Source: Verrucomicrobiota bacterium
GTDB lineage: Bacteria; Verrucomicrobiota; Verrucomicrobiia; Limisphaerales; AV2
NCBI GenBank assembly: GCA_003218935.1
Contig: QHPA01000404.1
Location: 1 to 8,150 of the forward strand
Direction of reading: 5' to 3'
Length of the DNA stretch: 8,150 nucleotides
The notes under the pieces were generated by a model that saw nothing but the letters and a program-made list of their open reading frames with translations, was not told where the DNA came from and ran no database searches. This document shows, one piece after another, positions 1 to 5,596 of this stretch. The first letter of the stretch is position 1, and the number at the start of each line of letters is the position of its first letter. The translations under genes and the position numbers were made by a program.

Positions 1-47
1 ATTGCGACACTGACGGCATCACGGCGGATTTTTTCGAACTGTAAGCG

Positions 48-227
48 TCAGTTCCCGTGGGGGATCTGGTTTGAGGCATCGAGGACTTGCACCGTGATGG
101 AGTCGGTGGCTGTGCCGCCGACGAAAGGATCCCATGCCAGCGTGAAGGCAGCGCCGGCGTTGATGGTCTGGGCGGCGGCGTAATTGTTCACATGGGGCGC
201 GTTCGGAAGCGCCAACTCATGAAAAAT
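48..227 (-). pseudogene. Remnant of a beta-sandwich domain from a large secreted protein
   Basis: Read on the minus strand, this stretch gives 59 residues with no in-frame ATG. It lies in the same frame as the Lgt-like gene and begins directly after that gene's TGA. The core, from about PNAPHVNNYAAAQ through AGAAFTLAWDPFVGGTATDSITVQVLDA in overlapping form, has the alternating hydrophobic pattern and the 'N-Y-AAAQ-IN-FTL-W-F-GGTA-D-I' spacing that I associate with immunoglobulin-like domains repeated in large secreted Verrucomicrobiota proteins. It stops at TGA (48-50), where such domains would normally continue with more strands. With no start, no ribosome site and a truncated domain, it looks like a decayed fragment left by a rearrangement. 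A low-efficiency stop read-through of the Lgt-like gene is a less likely alternative. The family assignment is from memory, and confidence is moderate. Confidence 0.5.
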
Positions 228-962
228 TCACGACGCCCGAACCAGGACGCGCACCGCCTTCGCCCGGCGCACGAAGCCAAAGACTCCCAAGGTCGCCACG
301 GCCAACGCGGCAATCTGATAGCCGGTGATGGGACCGAACAACTTCGGCTCCTCCCGCAAAAATTCGTGGAGAAAACGAAAGAGTCCGTAGGCGATCAAAT
401 AAATGTGGAAATGCTGGCCGGACAGTTTGCACGCGCGGCGAAGCAGGACGAAGACAACAACCATCGCGACATTGAACAGGATTTCCACCGGCACCGACGG
501 CCAGCGCGCCACTCCCGCCGCATCGTTCACCGTAAACCACGCCGGCTGACAAACTTTGCCCACGCAGCAGCCGTGAAACCAACAGCCGATGCGCCCGAGG
601 ATGATCCCAACCGGCACAATGGTCGCGAACCAGTCGCCAGTGACGCCCGCGTAGCCGACGAGGCGTTTGGCCATTTCCACCGCTGCGTAGCCGCCGAGCA
701 ATCCGCCGAGGATCGTTTTGCCGGTCGCCAGTTGCAGCCACAGGTCCGGCGCGCCGAGATGCTGATAACCTTCCGCTAAAAAATAAACGACCTTCGCGCC
801 GAGAAACGCGCCGATAAGCGCGGCGACATAAACCGCCAGGAGCCGGTCGTCGCGCCGCGCCAGCCGCGACCAGAACAAAATGCTCACCACGATGCCCGCG
901 AGCATGAGCCAGCCGTAGATTGGAATTCCAGAGCGCGTCAAAGCAGTGACAGTCCTATGCAA
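228..962 (-). CDS. Lgt-family (prolipoprotein diacylglyceryl transferase-like) membrane protein with a Cys-rich variant signature
   Basis: 244 residues with about seven hydrophobic spans. The N-terminus (MH...GIPIYGWLM) matches the Lgt pattern 'IYSYGLM', and the family 'P-S-x-E/QLYE' region appears as WPSVPVEILFN (154-164). The Lgt signature GRxGNFxNGExxGR is present at 123-136 but reads GRIGCWFHGCCVGK. Compared with E. coli Lgt, Arg143 is kept, but the positions of Asn146 and Glu151 are Cys, and the HGG motif (His103) is LGG at 85-87. The C-terminal Arg/Glu pair of RFLHEFLR (196-203) is kept. True Lgt transfers diacylglyceryl from phosphatidylglycerol to a lipobox Cys in the inner membrane. 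Loss of several essential positions makes that reaction doubtful, so no symbol is given. The start is a TTG that overlaps the upstream gene by 25 nt. It was chosen because the N-terminal length then matches Lgt. A TTG at 941, giving a 4-nt TTGA overlap, is the alternative. Confidence 0.8.
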   Translation of the reverse strand: MHRTVTALTRSGIPIYGWLMLAGIVVSILFWSRLARRDDRLLAVYVAALIGAFLGAKVVYFLAEGYQHLGAPDLWLQLATGKTILGGLLGGYAAVEMAKRLVGYAGVTGDWFATIVPVGIILGRIGCWFHGCCVGKVCQPAWFTVNDAAGVARWPSVPVEILFNVAMVVVFVLLRRACKLSGQHFHIYLIAYGLFRFLHEFLREEPKLFGPITGYQIAALAVATLGVFGFVRRAKAVRVLVRAS

Positions 963-1318
963 CAGCCGATAAAAACCGCGACAAAAAAATCAACGAGAGC
1001 AAGCACCAATCCGATAACAATCCCTCCTGCAACAGGACCCAACCGCCTCTCGTCGAACCCACCGCACAAGCCGATCCCGCCAAGTAAACAGCAAACCAAC
1101 GTGAAGACACCGAAGACAATCGCGCCAATTGAAAGGGGCTGGCCATTTTGAAACGAGTTGTAAACCTGTCCGCATACGCCAGCCGTCCCAGTCAGCATTG
1201 CAACGGGTGTCGGCGATAGAGCTAAAATAAGAAAACCCAGTTTCCAACCATTGCCGGGAGGCGAGTGTCGCATCCATTGCGGCGATTCATTTTGAGAACT
1301 CGGCTCTTCGTCCGGCAT
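938..1318 (-). CDS. Small three-span membrane protein, function unknown
   Basis: 126 residues, not recognised. A polar N-terminal tail (about 1-24, with the acidic stretch MPDEEPSSQNESPQ) is followed by hydrophobic spans at about 25-46, 63-87 and 95-124. The spans are rich in Gly and Cys (CC at 76-77 and 119-120). The layout, a short soluble tail then glycine-rich helices, resembles the small DUF4190-type membrane proteins common beside zinc-ribbon genes, but no diagnostic motif is visible. Two adjacent ATGs exist (1321 and 1318). The Shine-Dalgarno AGGAG lies 2 nt from the first and 5 nt from the second, so the second is preferred. The gene starts within 10 nt of the end of the broken radical SAM gene and overlaps the Lgt-like gene, so co-transcription is likely. 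Confidence 0.7.
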   Translation of the reverse strand: MPDEEPSSQNESPQWMRHSPPGNGWKLGFLILALSPTPVAMLTGTAGVCGQVYNSFQNGQPLSIGAIVFGVFTLVCCLLGGIGLCGGFDERRLGPVAGGIVIGLVLALVDFFVAVFIGCCIGLSLL

Positions 1319-1323
1319 CATGT

Positions 1324-1328
1324 CTCCT
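1324..1328 (-). promoter_or_regulatory. Shine-Dalgarno AGGAG embedded in the preceding stop codon
   Basis: The minus strand reads TCGTAGGAGACATGATG. The TAG that ends the radical SAM C-terminal frame (1327-1329) overlaps the AGGAG. Spacing is 5 nt to the second ATG (1318) and only 2 nt to the first (1321). This favours 1318 as the start and suggests translational coupling with the upstream reading frame. Confidence 0.6.
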
Positions 1329-1725
1329 ACGATTCGCTTCGCTGTGACTGGACATTCTCAAAACCCGAGTAATAACGACAGAACGAATCCAGTTTCCCAT
1401 CGGGCCGGATCACATGCGTGCAACAGCGGTCAATGCGGTCCTCGTCCCACGTCCACGCGTCCATGAACGGCTTGATGAAGAGCCGGAACGTGTTCGATTC
1501 GTCCAGCTCAAACTTTTTCAGCAGTTCGCCCAGCGGCTCGGATTCGCAGCCGCATTTCATCAGGTCCTCCAGACGATATCGCACTTTGTCGCGCAAAAAA
1601 TCCTGCACTTGCGTGAAGTCAATGAAATCGCTGATGGAGTAAGTGCGCTCGTTCGCCTTGAGCAGGTAACCGATGGCCGCGCAGTTCGGGTCGCCGCACG
1701 GACGCGGCGTAAAATCCGGTTTGCG
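1327..1725 (-). pseudogene. Out-of-frame C-terminal part of the radical SAM protein
   Basis: This is the continuation of the radical SAM gene in a different frame. It is open from just after a TGA at 1726-1728 to the TAG at 1327. It begins with KPDFTPRPCGDPNCAAIGYL, which is the family's expected C-terminal 'DFxPxPCxxPxC' block. It then runs through an amphipathic region, a Cys pair (KCGC), and ends with DRCCTHVI...KLDSFCRYY. These cysteines probably bind an auxiliary metal or Fe-S site in intact relatives. The only internal ATG (1608) would give a 93-residue piece lacking the DFTPRPC block, so it is unlikely to be a gene in its own right. The sequence is still clean and family-like, so the lesion is recent, repaired by frameshifting, or an assembly error. 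Confidence 0.7.
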
Positions 1726-2759
1726 TCAACCGATTTGGTTCCTGAACCCAGGACCCCGGAACCCAGACGCGAAAACCTTCCGCTCTGAAACACTGGTTGA
1801 AAACTGACCCCGCGAATGTGTGGGAATTGCAGGCCAAACTCGATCGTCGGCCAGAGGAAAGGCAGGTTATCCGGTGTCACCGTCATCGCCAGCGTAATGG
1901 GCAGCTTGATCTCTTGACAACGCTCGATGGCGCGCAGACGAGTCGTCCTCAAATCCGCGCCGCGCAGAGCATGCTGGCTTTCGAGCTGTACACCGTCGAA
2001 CTGGAGATAAAGCTGGAAGTTGCCGCGGCGGACGACCTGCGCGAGCCCGGCGAGAAACTCATCGTCGTGAACGATGCGCACGCCGTTCGTGTTGAGCAAA
2101 AGGTAGTCGATGCCGGGATTACTCTGAATCCATTCGACGAGTTCAAAAAACCGGGGATGCAACGTCGGCTCGCCGCCGGAAAGCTGGAGGATTTCAATTC
2201 CGCCTTTGCGGTCAACGACGCCCTGAATGCGCTGCTGCAATTCCTCCAGCGGCACGGCGTCCACCTTGTGGCCGGTGCCGGGCGGCGAGTCCGCGTAGCA
2301 CGTCGGGCAACTGAGGTTGCACGAGTTGACAATTTCAATGAGCGCCAGGCAGGTCGAGAGCGTTTCGAATGGACCGTCGCCGCGCCCGGCGGCGTTTCGT
2401 CCCAGAGCTCCCATAGTCGAGCCATCGGCGGAACAGCAGGTGCTTTCGCCGAGCGAGGCTGCTGCGGAGCCGTTGGTGCCGGACACAGATGCACGGCTCG
2501 CGAGGACGCTCGCCCCAGCCGCACTGCAACAGGCATTTTCGGATTTGCCTTTCGCCAGCCAATAAAACCGGGCGTCGGACGCGATGCAGACCGAGGCTTC
2601 GCCATGCTGCGGGCAATTGCGCTTCAGAAAAACTTTCGCCGGCCGACCCGCCACGCGCCAGACTTCCGCGGGGCATGACGCCTGGCAAACCGGACAGCGG
2701 CTGGTGGTACATTTGAGAAGTTGTTCGCTTTCGATAATTGGCAGCAGACCGGGTTTCAT
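1560..2759 (-). CDS. Radical SAM protein of the COG1964/Tes-like type, N-terminal and core domains, frame broken near the C-terminus
   Basis: As read, 399 residues, of which about 1-329 are genuine. Residues 17-53 form a metal-binding Cys domain (RCPVC at 21-25, a further CPAEV, then NCPQHG at 48-53). The radical SAM Fe4S4 motif is CNLSCPTC (C147, C151, C154), followed by the SAM-binding LSGGEP (193-198), LNTNG (222-226) and LQFDG (252-256). The order CPxC, CxxHG, CxxxCxxC, SGGEPT, TNGxRI, LQFDG and FQPV resembles the group containing archaeal tetraether lipid synthase Tes. The substrate is not evident. Residues about 81-111 are an in-frame repeat insert. After GRF (329) the frame enters a GC-rich repeat, and the remaining 70 residues are spurious; the true C-terminus is out of frame at 1327-1725. 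The start at 2759 has AGGA 7 nt upstream. An ATG at 2777, overlapping the previous stop as ATGA, would add MKQERR. Confidence 0.8.
   Translation of the reverse strand: MKPGLLPIIESEQLLKCTTSRCPVCQASCPAEVWRVAGRPAKVFLKRNCPQHGEASVCIASDARFYWLAKGKSENACCSAAGASVLASRASVSGTNGSAAASLGESTCCSADGSTMGALGRNAAGRGDGPFETLSTCLALIEIVNSCNLSCPTCYADSPPGTGHKVDAVPLEELQQRIQGVVDRKGGIEILQLSGGEPTLHPRFFELVEWIQSNPGIDYLLLNTNGVRIVHDDEFLAGLAQVVRRGNFQLYLQFDGVQLESQHALRGADLRTTRLRAIERCQEIKLPITLAMTVTPDNLPFLWPTIEFGLQFPHIRGVSFQPVFQSGRFSRLGSGVLGSGTKSVDANRILRRVRAATRTARPSVTCSRRTSALTPSAISLTSRKCRIFCATKCDIVWRT
1737..1770 (-). repeat. Short GC-rich tandem/inverted repeat at the radical SAM frame break
   Basis: On the plus strand the octamer GAACCCAG occurs at 1744-1751 and again at 1759-1766, separated by the related GACCCCG, giving a 15-bp period. 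At the edge, GGTTCCTGAACC (1737-1748) is a perfect 5-bp inverted repeat with a 2-nt loop. The tract lies exactly where the coding frame changes. It appears to replace, not add to, family residues, because only about 16 codons separate GRF from the DFTPRPC block, whereas relatives have roughly 30. The estimate for relatives is from memory. Confidence 0.6.
2438..2521 (-). repeat. Palindromic insert inside the radical SAM coding region
   Basis: The minus-strand product gains a low-complexity Ser/Ala/Gly stretch (GASVLASRASVSGTNGSAAA and onward, residues about 81-107) between the Cys domain and the radical SAM core. The DNA holds nested inverted repeats: CGAGCG (2450-2455) with CGCTCG (2507-2512), AGCCGT (2468-2473) with ACGGCT (2493-2498), and GTGC (2476-2479) with GCAC (2491-2494). 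The peptide CCSA occurs on both sides, 31 codons apart, but with different codons, so it is not an obvious recent target duplication. The GAGCGTCCTCGCGAGCC core is, from memory, a repeated intergenic motif in this phylum. Confidence 0.55.
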
Positions 2760-2766
2760 GCGGCGT

Positions 2767-2770
2767 TCCT
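2767..2770 (-). promoter_or_regulatory. Shine-Dalgarno AGGA that supports the radical SAM start
   Basis: AGGA lies 7 nt before the ATG at 2759. The upstream ATG at 2777 has no purine-rich element ahead of it but overlaps the stop of the preceding gene as ATGA. Either start is possible; the ribosome-site argument favours 2759. Confidence 0.45.
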
Positions 2771-2773
2771 GCT

Positions 2774-3364
2774 TCATGCCTGAGAAGCGGCAGACATCAA
2801 GCCTCCGACGCAGCCCAGAAAGAATGAAATCAAGGCGTTCATCCCCCAGATGAAGGGAGCCAGGACAATTGTAATCAAGACACGTGCAGTGACGCTCTTG
2901 GACATGGTTTGCGACAGTCCCGCGGCACAGAGAAGCGAACAGATCGGCGTGAAGATCATCCACGCAGTCCATAACCACTGGCCCCCTGCACCTCCGTGGC
3001 CGGACATCGAGCGGGCAAACAACAACGCCAGCAGTGCCGGGGCGAAGAACAGCAACAACGAAATCGTTCCACGCCACGCCTCGGACACACTCAATCCTTC
3101 CGTCTCGGCCACGTGCCGGTCCCATTCCTTTTCGCTCCACGCGGCCGGGGTCCTGGAGAGAGCTTCTGCCGCCTGCCGCGGCACCGGCGTCGCGACGGGC
3201 AATGCCAGTGACAGATTTGCCGGCGCGCGCAAACCGAATATCGCCAGTTTCGGCAGGATCATGGCGCCTTCGCACGCCGGGCAGGCGATCTGACAACCGC
3301 AATAGCCTTCGTCACACGCGACGTGCTGATGGCAATGCGGGCAGGCGAATTTGATCTCGTTCAT
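2774..3364 (-). CDS. Zinc-ribbon membrane protein, second tandem copy
   Basis: 196 residues. The N-terminal zinc ribbon uses C8, C11, C28 and C31 (CPHC...CPAC), with extra Cys at 17, 22 and 24. It is followed by a Pro/Ala linker (SLALPVATPVPR) and then about three to four hydrophobic spans (about 99-118, 130-152, 161-176, 177-193). The first 63 residues are nearly the same as those of the gene just upstream, while the membrane part is unrelated, so only the ribbon segment was duplicated. The ribbon should face the cytoplasm; its partner is unknown. The start ATG at 3364 overlaps the upstream stop as ATGA. The stop is 14 nt before the favoured radical SAM start, or overlaps its alternative start. 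These 'MNEIKF-CPHCGQHI' proteins are common, uncharacterised Verrucomicrobiota proteins. Confidence 0.8.
   Translation of the reverse strand: MNEIKFACPHCHQHVACDEGYCGCQIACPACEGAMILPKLAIFGLRAPANLSLALPVATPVPRQAAEALSRTPAAWSEKEWDRHVAETEGLSVSEAWRGTISLLLFFAPALLALLFARSMSGHGGAGGQWLWTAWMIFTPICSLLCAAGLSQTMSKSVTARVLITIVLAPFIWGMNALISFFLGCVGGLMSAASQA
3181..3364 (-). repeat. Direct repeat copy 2 (zinc-ribbon coding segment)
   Basis: This 184-bp segment aligns without gaps to 3573-3756. By hand count there are about 22 mismatches, roughly 88% identity. It covers the start codon, zinc ribbon and linker of the downstream paralog, and similarity stops sharply after the VATPVPR codons. Confidence 0.8.
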
Positions 3365-3756
3365 AAACGACTCGAGATGGCGCAACCGGCAAAAAGAATC
3401 CCCAAGGCGATAACTGCGGCTCCTGCGAATGCAAGGATTACAATCACCACGGTCCGCAGAAACCCCAGAACCAAATCCGGGATTTTTTCCTCCCGAAGCG
3501 CTTGACGAACCGGATCCGCTTTGCTCCGCGCTTGCCAGTTCCGCGCAATTCCCGGGGCAGCGCTCGCGCGCGGCACCGGCGTCGCGACGGGCAATGCCAG
3601 TGACAACTTTGACGGCGCACCATACCCGAACGCGGCCAGTTTCGGCGCGATCATGGCGCCTTCGCACGCCGGGCAGGCGATCTGATAACCGCAATAGCCT
3701 TCGTCACACGCGATGTGCTGGCCGCAATGCGGGCAAGCAAATTTGATTTCGTTCAT
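3361..3756 (-). CDS. Zinc-ribbon membrane protein, first tandem copy
   Basis: 131 residues. The zinc ribbon at the N-terminus (C8, C11, C28, C31, with additional C17 and C22) is followed by a conserved linker ending VATPVPR, a charged segment (about 71-94, with ARNWQARSKADPVRQALREE) and one long C-terminal hydrophobic segment (about 96-127). The protein is probably anchored by one or two spans with the ribbon in the cytoplasm. It shares its first 63 residues with the next gene but has a different anchor. The start at 3756 overlaps the preceding stop as ATGA, and its own stop overlaps the next start in the same way, so the three genes are probably translationally coupled. There is no ribosome site of its own. 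Function is unknown; protein or nucleic-acid binding by the ribbon is a guess. Confidence 0.8.
   Translation of the reverse strand: MNEIKFACPHCGQHIACDEGYCGYQIACPACEGAMIAPKLAAFGYGAPSKLSLALPVATPVPRASAAPGIARNWQARSKADPVRQALREEKIPDLVLGFLRTVVIVILAFAGAAVIALGILFAGCAISSRL
3573..3756 (-). repeat. Direct repeat copy 1 (zinc-ribbon coding segment)
   Basis: Partner of the 3181-3364 copy, 392 bp apart. Both copies start exactly at the ATGA overlap and have equal length. The differences are concentrated in the linker-to-ribbon region, while the Cys codons are preserved. This indicates selection on the ribbon after duplication. Confidence 0.8.
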
Positions 3757-4184
3757 GGCGACGTTGCCGGTCCCGTCACGGAACGACCGGTGGTCTGAAT
3801 GACGCGTGGCTTTCTCGGATAGAAAACAAGGTAGGCGACCGTGATCAGCGAGGCGAGGACGATCCCGAAACCCGCCTGTTGCCACGTCACCACACCGCGC
3901 GCCAGGTAGATCGTTCCGAGAACGCACTCCAGCGCGCCCCGCGCGATTCCTACCTGCACCCACACGACATGGCGGATCGGGTCCGTGGACGCGACCCCGT
4001 AACCAAGCGCCATCGTCGCCAAAATGCACACCCACAAACCGATGATGTAGCTGACCCCGTTGGGTAGGTCTTTGAAGTGGAACGCCAGTTCGACCTGCTT
4101 TGGCGCGAGGATCAAAAACAGACCCAGCAGGAACAACACCGCAGCGTCCAGCGCCAGCAAGATGCGCAAAGGGGAATATTTCAT
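3753..4184 (-). CDS. Four-span membrane protein, function unknown
   Basis: 143 residues with clear hydrophobic segments at about 8-27, 43-64, 72-95 and 104-122, and a polar C-terminal tail (RKPRVIQTTGRSVTGPATSP). Basic residues after the last span suggest a cytoplasmic tail. The layout (LLALDAAVLFLLGLFLILAP..., then WVQVGIARGALECVLG) resembles generic small four-helix membrane proteins of the DUF4345/BphX kind, but I cannot assign it firmly. The start ATG at 4184 lies 7 nt after the MFS stop, with AGGA 10 nt upstream. The stop overlaps the first zinc-ribbon gene as ATGA. The position suggests a partner role with the transporter or the ribbon proteins; this is inference only. Confidence 0.75.
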   Translation of the reverse strand: MKYSPLRILLALDAAVLFLLGLFLILAPKQVELAFHFKDLPNGVSYIIGLWVCILATMALGYGVASTDPIRHVVWVQVGIARGALECVLGTIYLARGVVTWQQAGFGIVLASLITVAYLVFYPRKPRVIQTTGRSVTGPATSP

Positions 4185-4191
4185 AGTCCAA

Positions 4192-5361
4192 TTATCCTTT
4201 CTGTTGTAGACTCAGGACGTCGTCATGCCGGCCTGTCGCCTTCAACTCGAATTGCACGATTTCCGGCGACCAGTTGTCGCCGAACAGATGAATCATGAAA
4301 ATCGAAACCGCCATGGCGCTCGAACGCAGGTTGACCGGGACTGATTCGATGATGAGGGTATTGACCGGGCCGGTCGAAAGGAACAATAAAAACATGGCCA
4401 GCGCCAGGCAGGACATGGCCAAGGTCCTGTTGCTCGCGAGGAACGCTGTGACCGAGACCGGCACCGAGGCGAGCACAGACAAGCCGAGCGTCCAGGCGTA
4501 ACCCGCTGGATTCCGTTTCTGCCAGGCCGTAGCGGCAAATCCGCCGATCAACGTTCCCAACAGACCCGCGACGACCAGAACCAATCCAAAAAATGTGGCT
4601 GCGGATTTTTCGGGGATTTGATGGATGCGATGAAGAAAGGTCGGCCCCCAAAGGACGAACGCGCCGAGCGCGAACGTGTACGCCGTATAACCCGTCACGA
4701 CCAGAACATACTCGGGGATGCGGAACAACTTCAGCACATCTCTGGCGGTCGGCTTCCGGGTAAATTCCGGCGTGCCGCCTCGGCCTTCCGCCTGGCCGCG
4801 CTGCGGTTCCGCAAAAGGGAGCAATGACAACGCCAGCACCAGCCCGGGCGCGCCCGCCCAGATGAACGCGTGACGCCATCCGTAGCGCGCAGAAATCACT
4901 CCGCCGAGGATATTGCCCAGCGCGGCGCCGACGGGAATGGCCACGTAGAAAATCGTCAGCGCGTTGTTGCGGCGCGCCGGCTCGAACGTGTCCGAGATGT
5001 AACCCGGACTGATGGTCGCGTAACTGGCTTCGCCCACTCCAACGAGGACGCGATACAGCAGAAGGACTCCCAGTCCGCCCGCTAAACCGGTCAGCACCGT
5101 GCCCAGACTCCAAACGAAAATTCCGGCGGCGATGAGCCATTTGCGCGACGCCCGGTCGCCCAGATAACCAAAAAAGGGCGACGTAACGAAGTAGCCGAGC
5201 ATGAACGCGGTGACAATCCGTCCGGCATCACCGTCGTTGACACCCAGCTCCGACTGCAATGAGGGGAGCACCGCGGAGAGGACAAAGCGGTCCAGATAAT
5301 TGAACAGGTTCAGACCGGTCAGGATGAACAGCGTCCCGAAGGGAGTAAGTTTGCGGTTCAT
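4192..5361 (-). CDS. Spinster-like MFS transporter lacking the last membrane span
   Basis: 389 residues from the ATG at 5361. The sequence opens with FILTGLNLFNYLDRFVLSAVLP (in overlapping pieces); the NYLDR (21-25) is the Spinster-type TM1 motif. MFS motif A is GYLGDRASRK (65-74). Eleven hydrophobic spans can be counted, with a cytoplasmic loop at about 184-212 between spans 6 and 7. Span 11 ends in HLFGDNWSPEIV (358-369), the family's 'HLxGDxxSP' block. The text then reads ...DVLSLQQKG and stops where relatives continue into span 12. Spinster relatives move lysophospholipids or sphingosine phosphate in eukaryotes; bacterial substrates are mostly unknown. The frame is open up to a GTG at 5412, but the only strong ribosome site there overlaps that GTG, so the ATG is preferred. 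The stop lies 7 nt from the next gene. Confidence 0.85.
   Translation of the reverse strand: MNRKLTPFGTLFILTGLNLFNYLDRFVLSAVLPSLQSELGVNDGDAGRIVTAFMLGYFVTSPFFGYLGDRASRKWLIAAGIFVWSLGTVLTGLAGGLGVLLLYRVLVGVGEASYATISPGYISDTFEPARRNNALTIFYVAIPVGAALGNILGGVISARYGWRHAFIWAGAPGLVLALSLLPFAEPQRGQAEGRGGTPEFTRKPTARDVLKLFRIPEYVLVVTGYTAYTFALGAFVLWGPTFLHRIHQIPEKSAATFFGLVLVVAGLLGTLIGGFAATAWQKRNPAGYAWTLGLSVLASVPVSVTAFLASNRTLAMSCLALAMFLLFLSTGPVNTLIIESVPVNLRSSAMAVSIFMIHLFGDNWSPEIVQFELKATGRHDDVLSLQQKG
4195..4198 (-). promoter_or_regulatory. Shine-Dalgarno of the four-span protein, formed by the last MFS codons
   Basis: The minus strand reads CAGAAAGGATAATTGGACTATG. The AGGA is made of the final Lys-Gly codons and abuts the TAA. 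Spacing to the ATG at 4184 is 10 nt. The truncated MFS end and the next gene's translation signal therefore share bases. Confidence 0.5.
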
Positions 5362-5448
5362 CGCGGCGGCATTGGGGTTCACCGGTTCATTGCACCGCCA
5401 GACGAGGTCCACCTCCTACTCCGAAAATGGGATTGGAGGAAACGCTCG

Positions 5449-5485
5449 CCCTCACCCCGGCCCTCTCCCCCAGGAGAGGGGGAAG
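5449..5485. repeat. GC-rich stem-loop repeat (PHPGPLPQERG type)
   Basis: The plus strand holds CCCTCTCC (5461-5468), loop CCCA, then GGAGAGGG (5473-5480), a perfect 8-bp stem, preceded by CCCTCACCCCGG. Read as protein it gives the well-known spurious peptide PHPGPLPQERG. This marks it as a dispersed intergenic repeat found in many bacterial genomes. It sits upstream of the MFS gene and downstream of the single-span gene. It has no T run on either strand, so it is not a textbook terminator. It could stabilise or separate transcripts. Confidence 0.7.
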
Positions 5486-5568
5486 CACGCACAGGTCCCG
5501 GAATTTTCACGCCCTTTGGTGTGGAATTGCTTCATGGGGACTCACGTCGGTGGCTACAGGCTTTCGTG

Positions 5569-5589
5569 ATTTCATGCGGAGTATGAAAT
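5569..5589. repeat. Small inverted repeat after the single-span gene
   Basis: ATTTCAT (5569-5575) and ATGAAAT (5583-5589) are perfect 7-bp arms around a 7-nt loop, starting 7 bases beyond the stop codon of the 69-residue gene. The AT-rich stem without a T run makes it a weak terminator candidate. A protein-binding site is equally possible. The rest of 5413-5596 shows no gene and no promoter I can defend. Confidence 0.35.
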
Positions 5590-5596
5590 ATCCGCG

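Noticed and set aside
87..779. 230-codon plus-strand open frame
   Set aside because: It lies opposite the Lgt-like gene, is rich in Arg, His, Asp and Gln as expected for an antisense frame in GC-rich DNA, and shows no domain. The other long plus-strand frames (1797-2678, 6691-7554) fail for the same reason.
1726..1775. Programmed ribosomal frameshift in the radical SAM gene
   Set aside because: No slippery heptamer or downstream pseudoknot is evident, and coding sequence appears to be missing as well as shifted. Mutation by the repeat is simpler.
2760..3302. N-terminal extension of the radical SAM frame upstream of 2777
   Set aside because: It overlaps the second zinc-ribbon gene in another frame and has no family similarity. 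The metal-binding domain starts right after 2759.
3365..3694. Extension of the second zinc-ribbon frame beginning MRLSDRLPGVRRRHD
   Set aside because: The same peptide opens the false radical SAM extension because both come from the duplicated 184-bp segment read in the wrong frame. The ATG at the ATGA overlap is the real start.
5461..5480. Rho-independent terminator
   Set aside because: The stem is strong but no T run follows on either strand, and the sequence is a known dispersed repeat.
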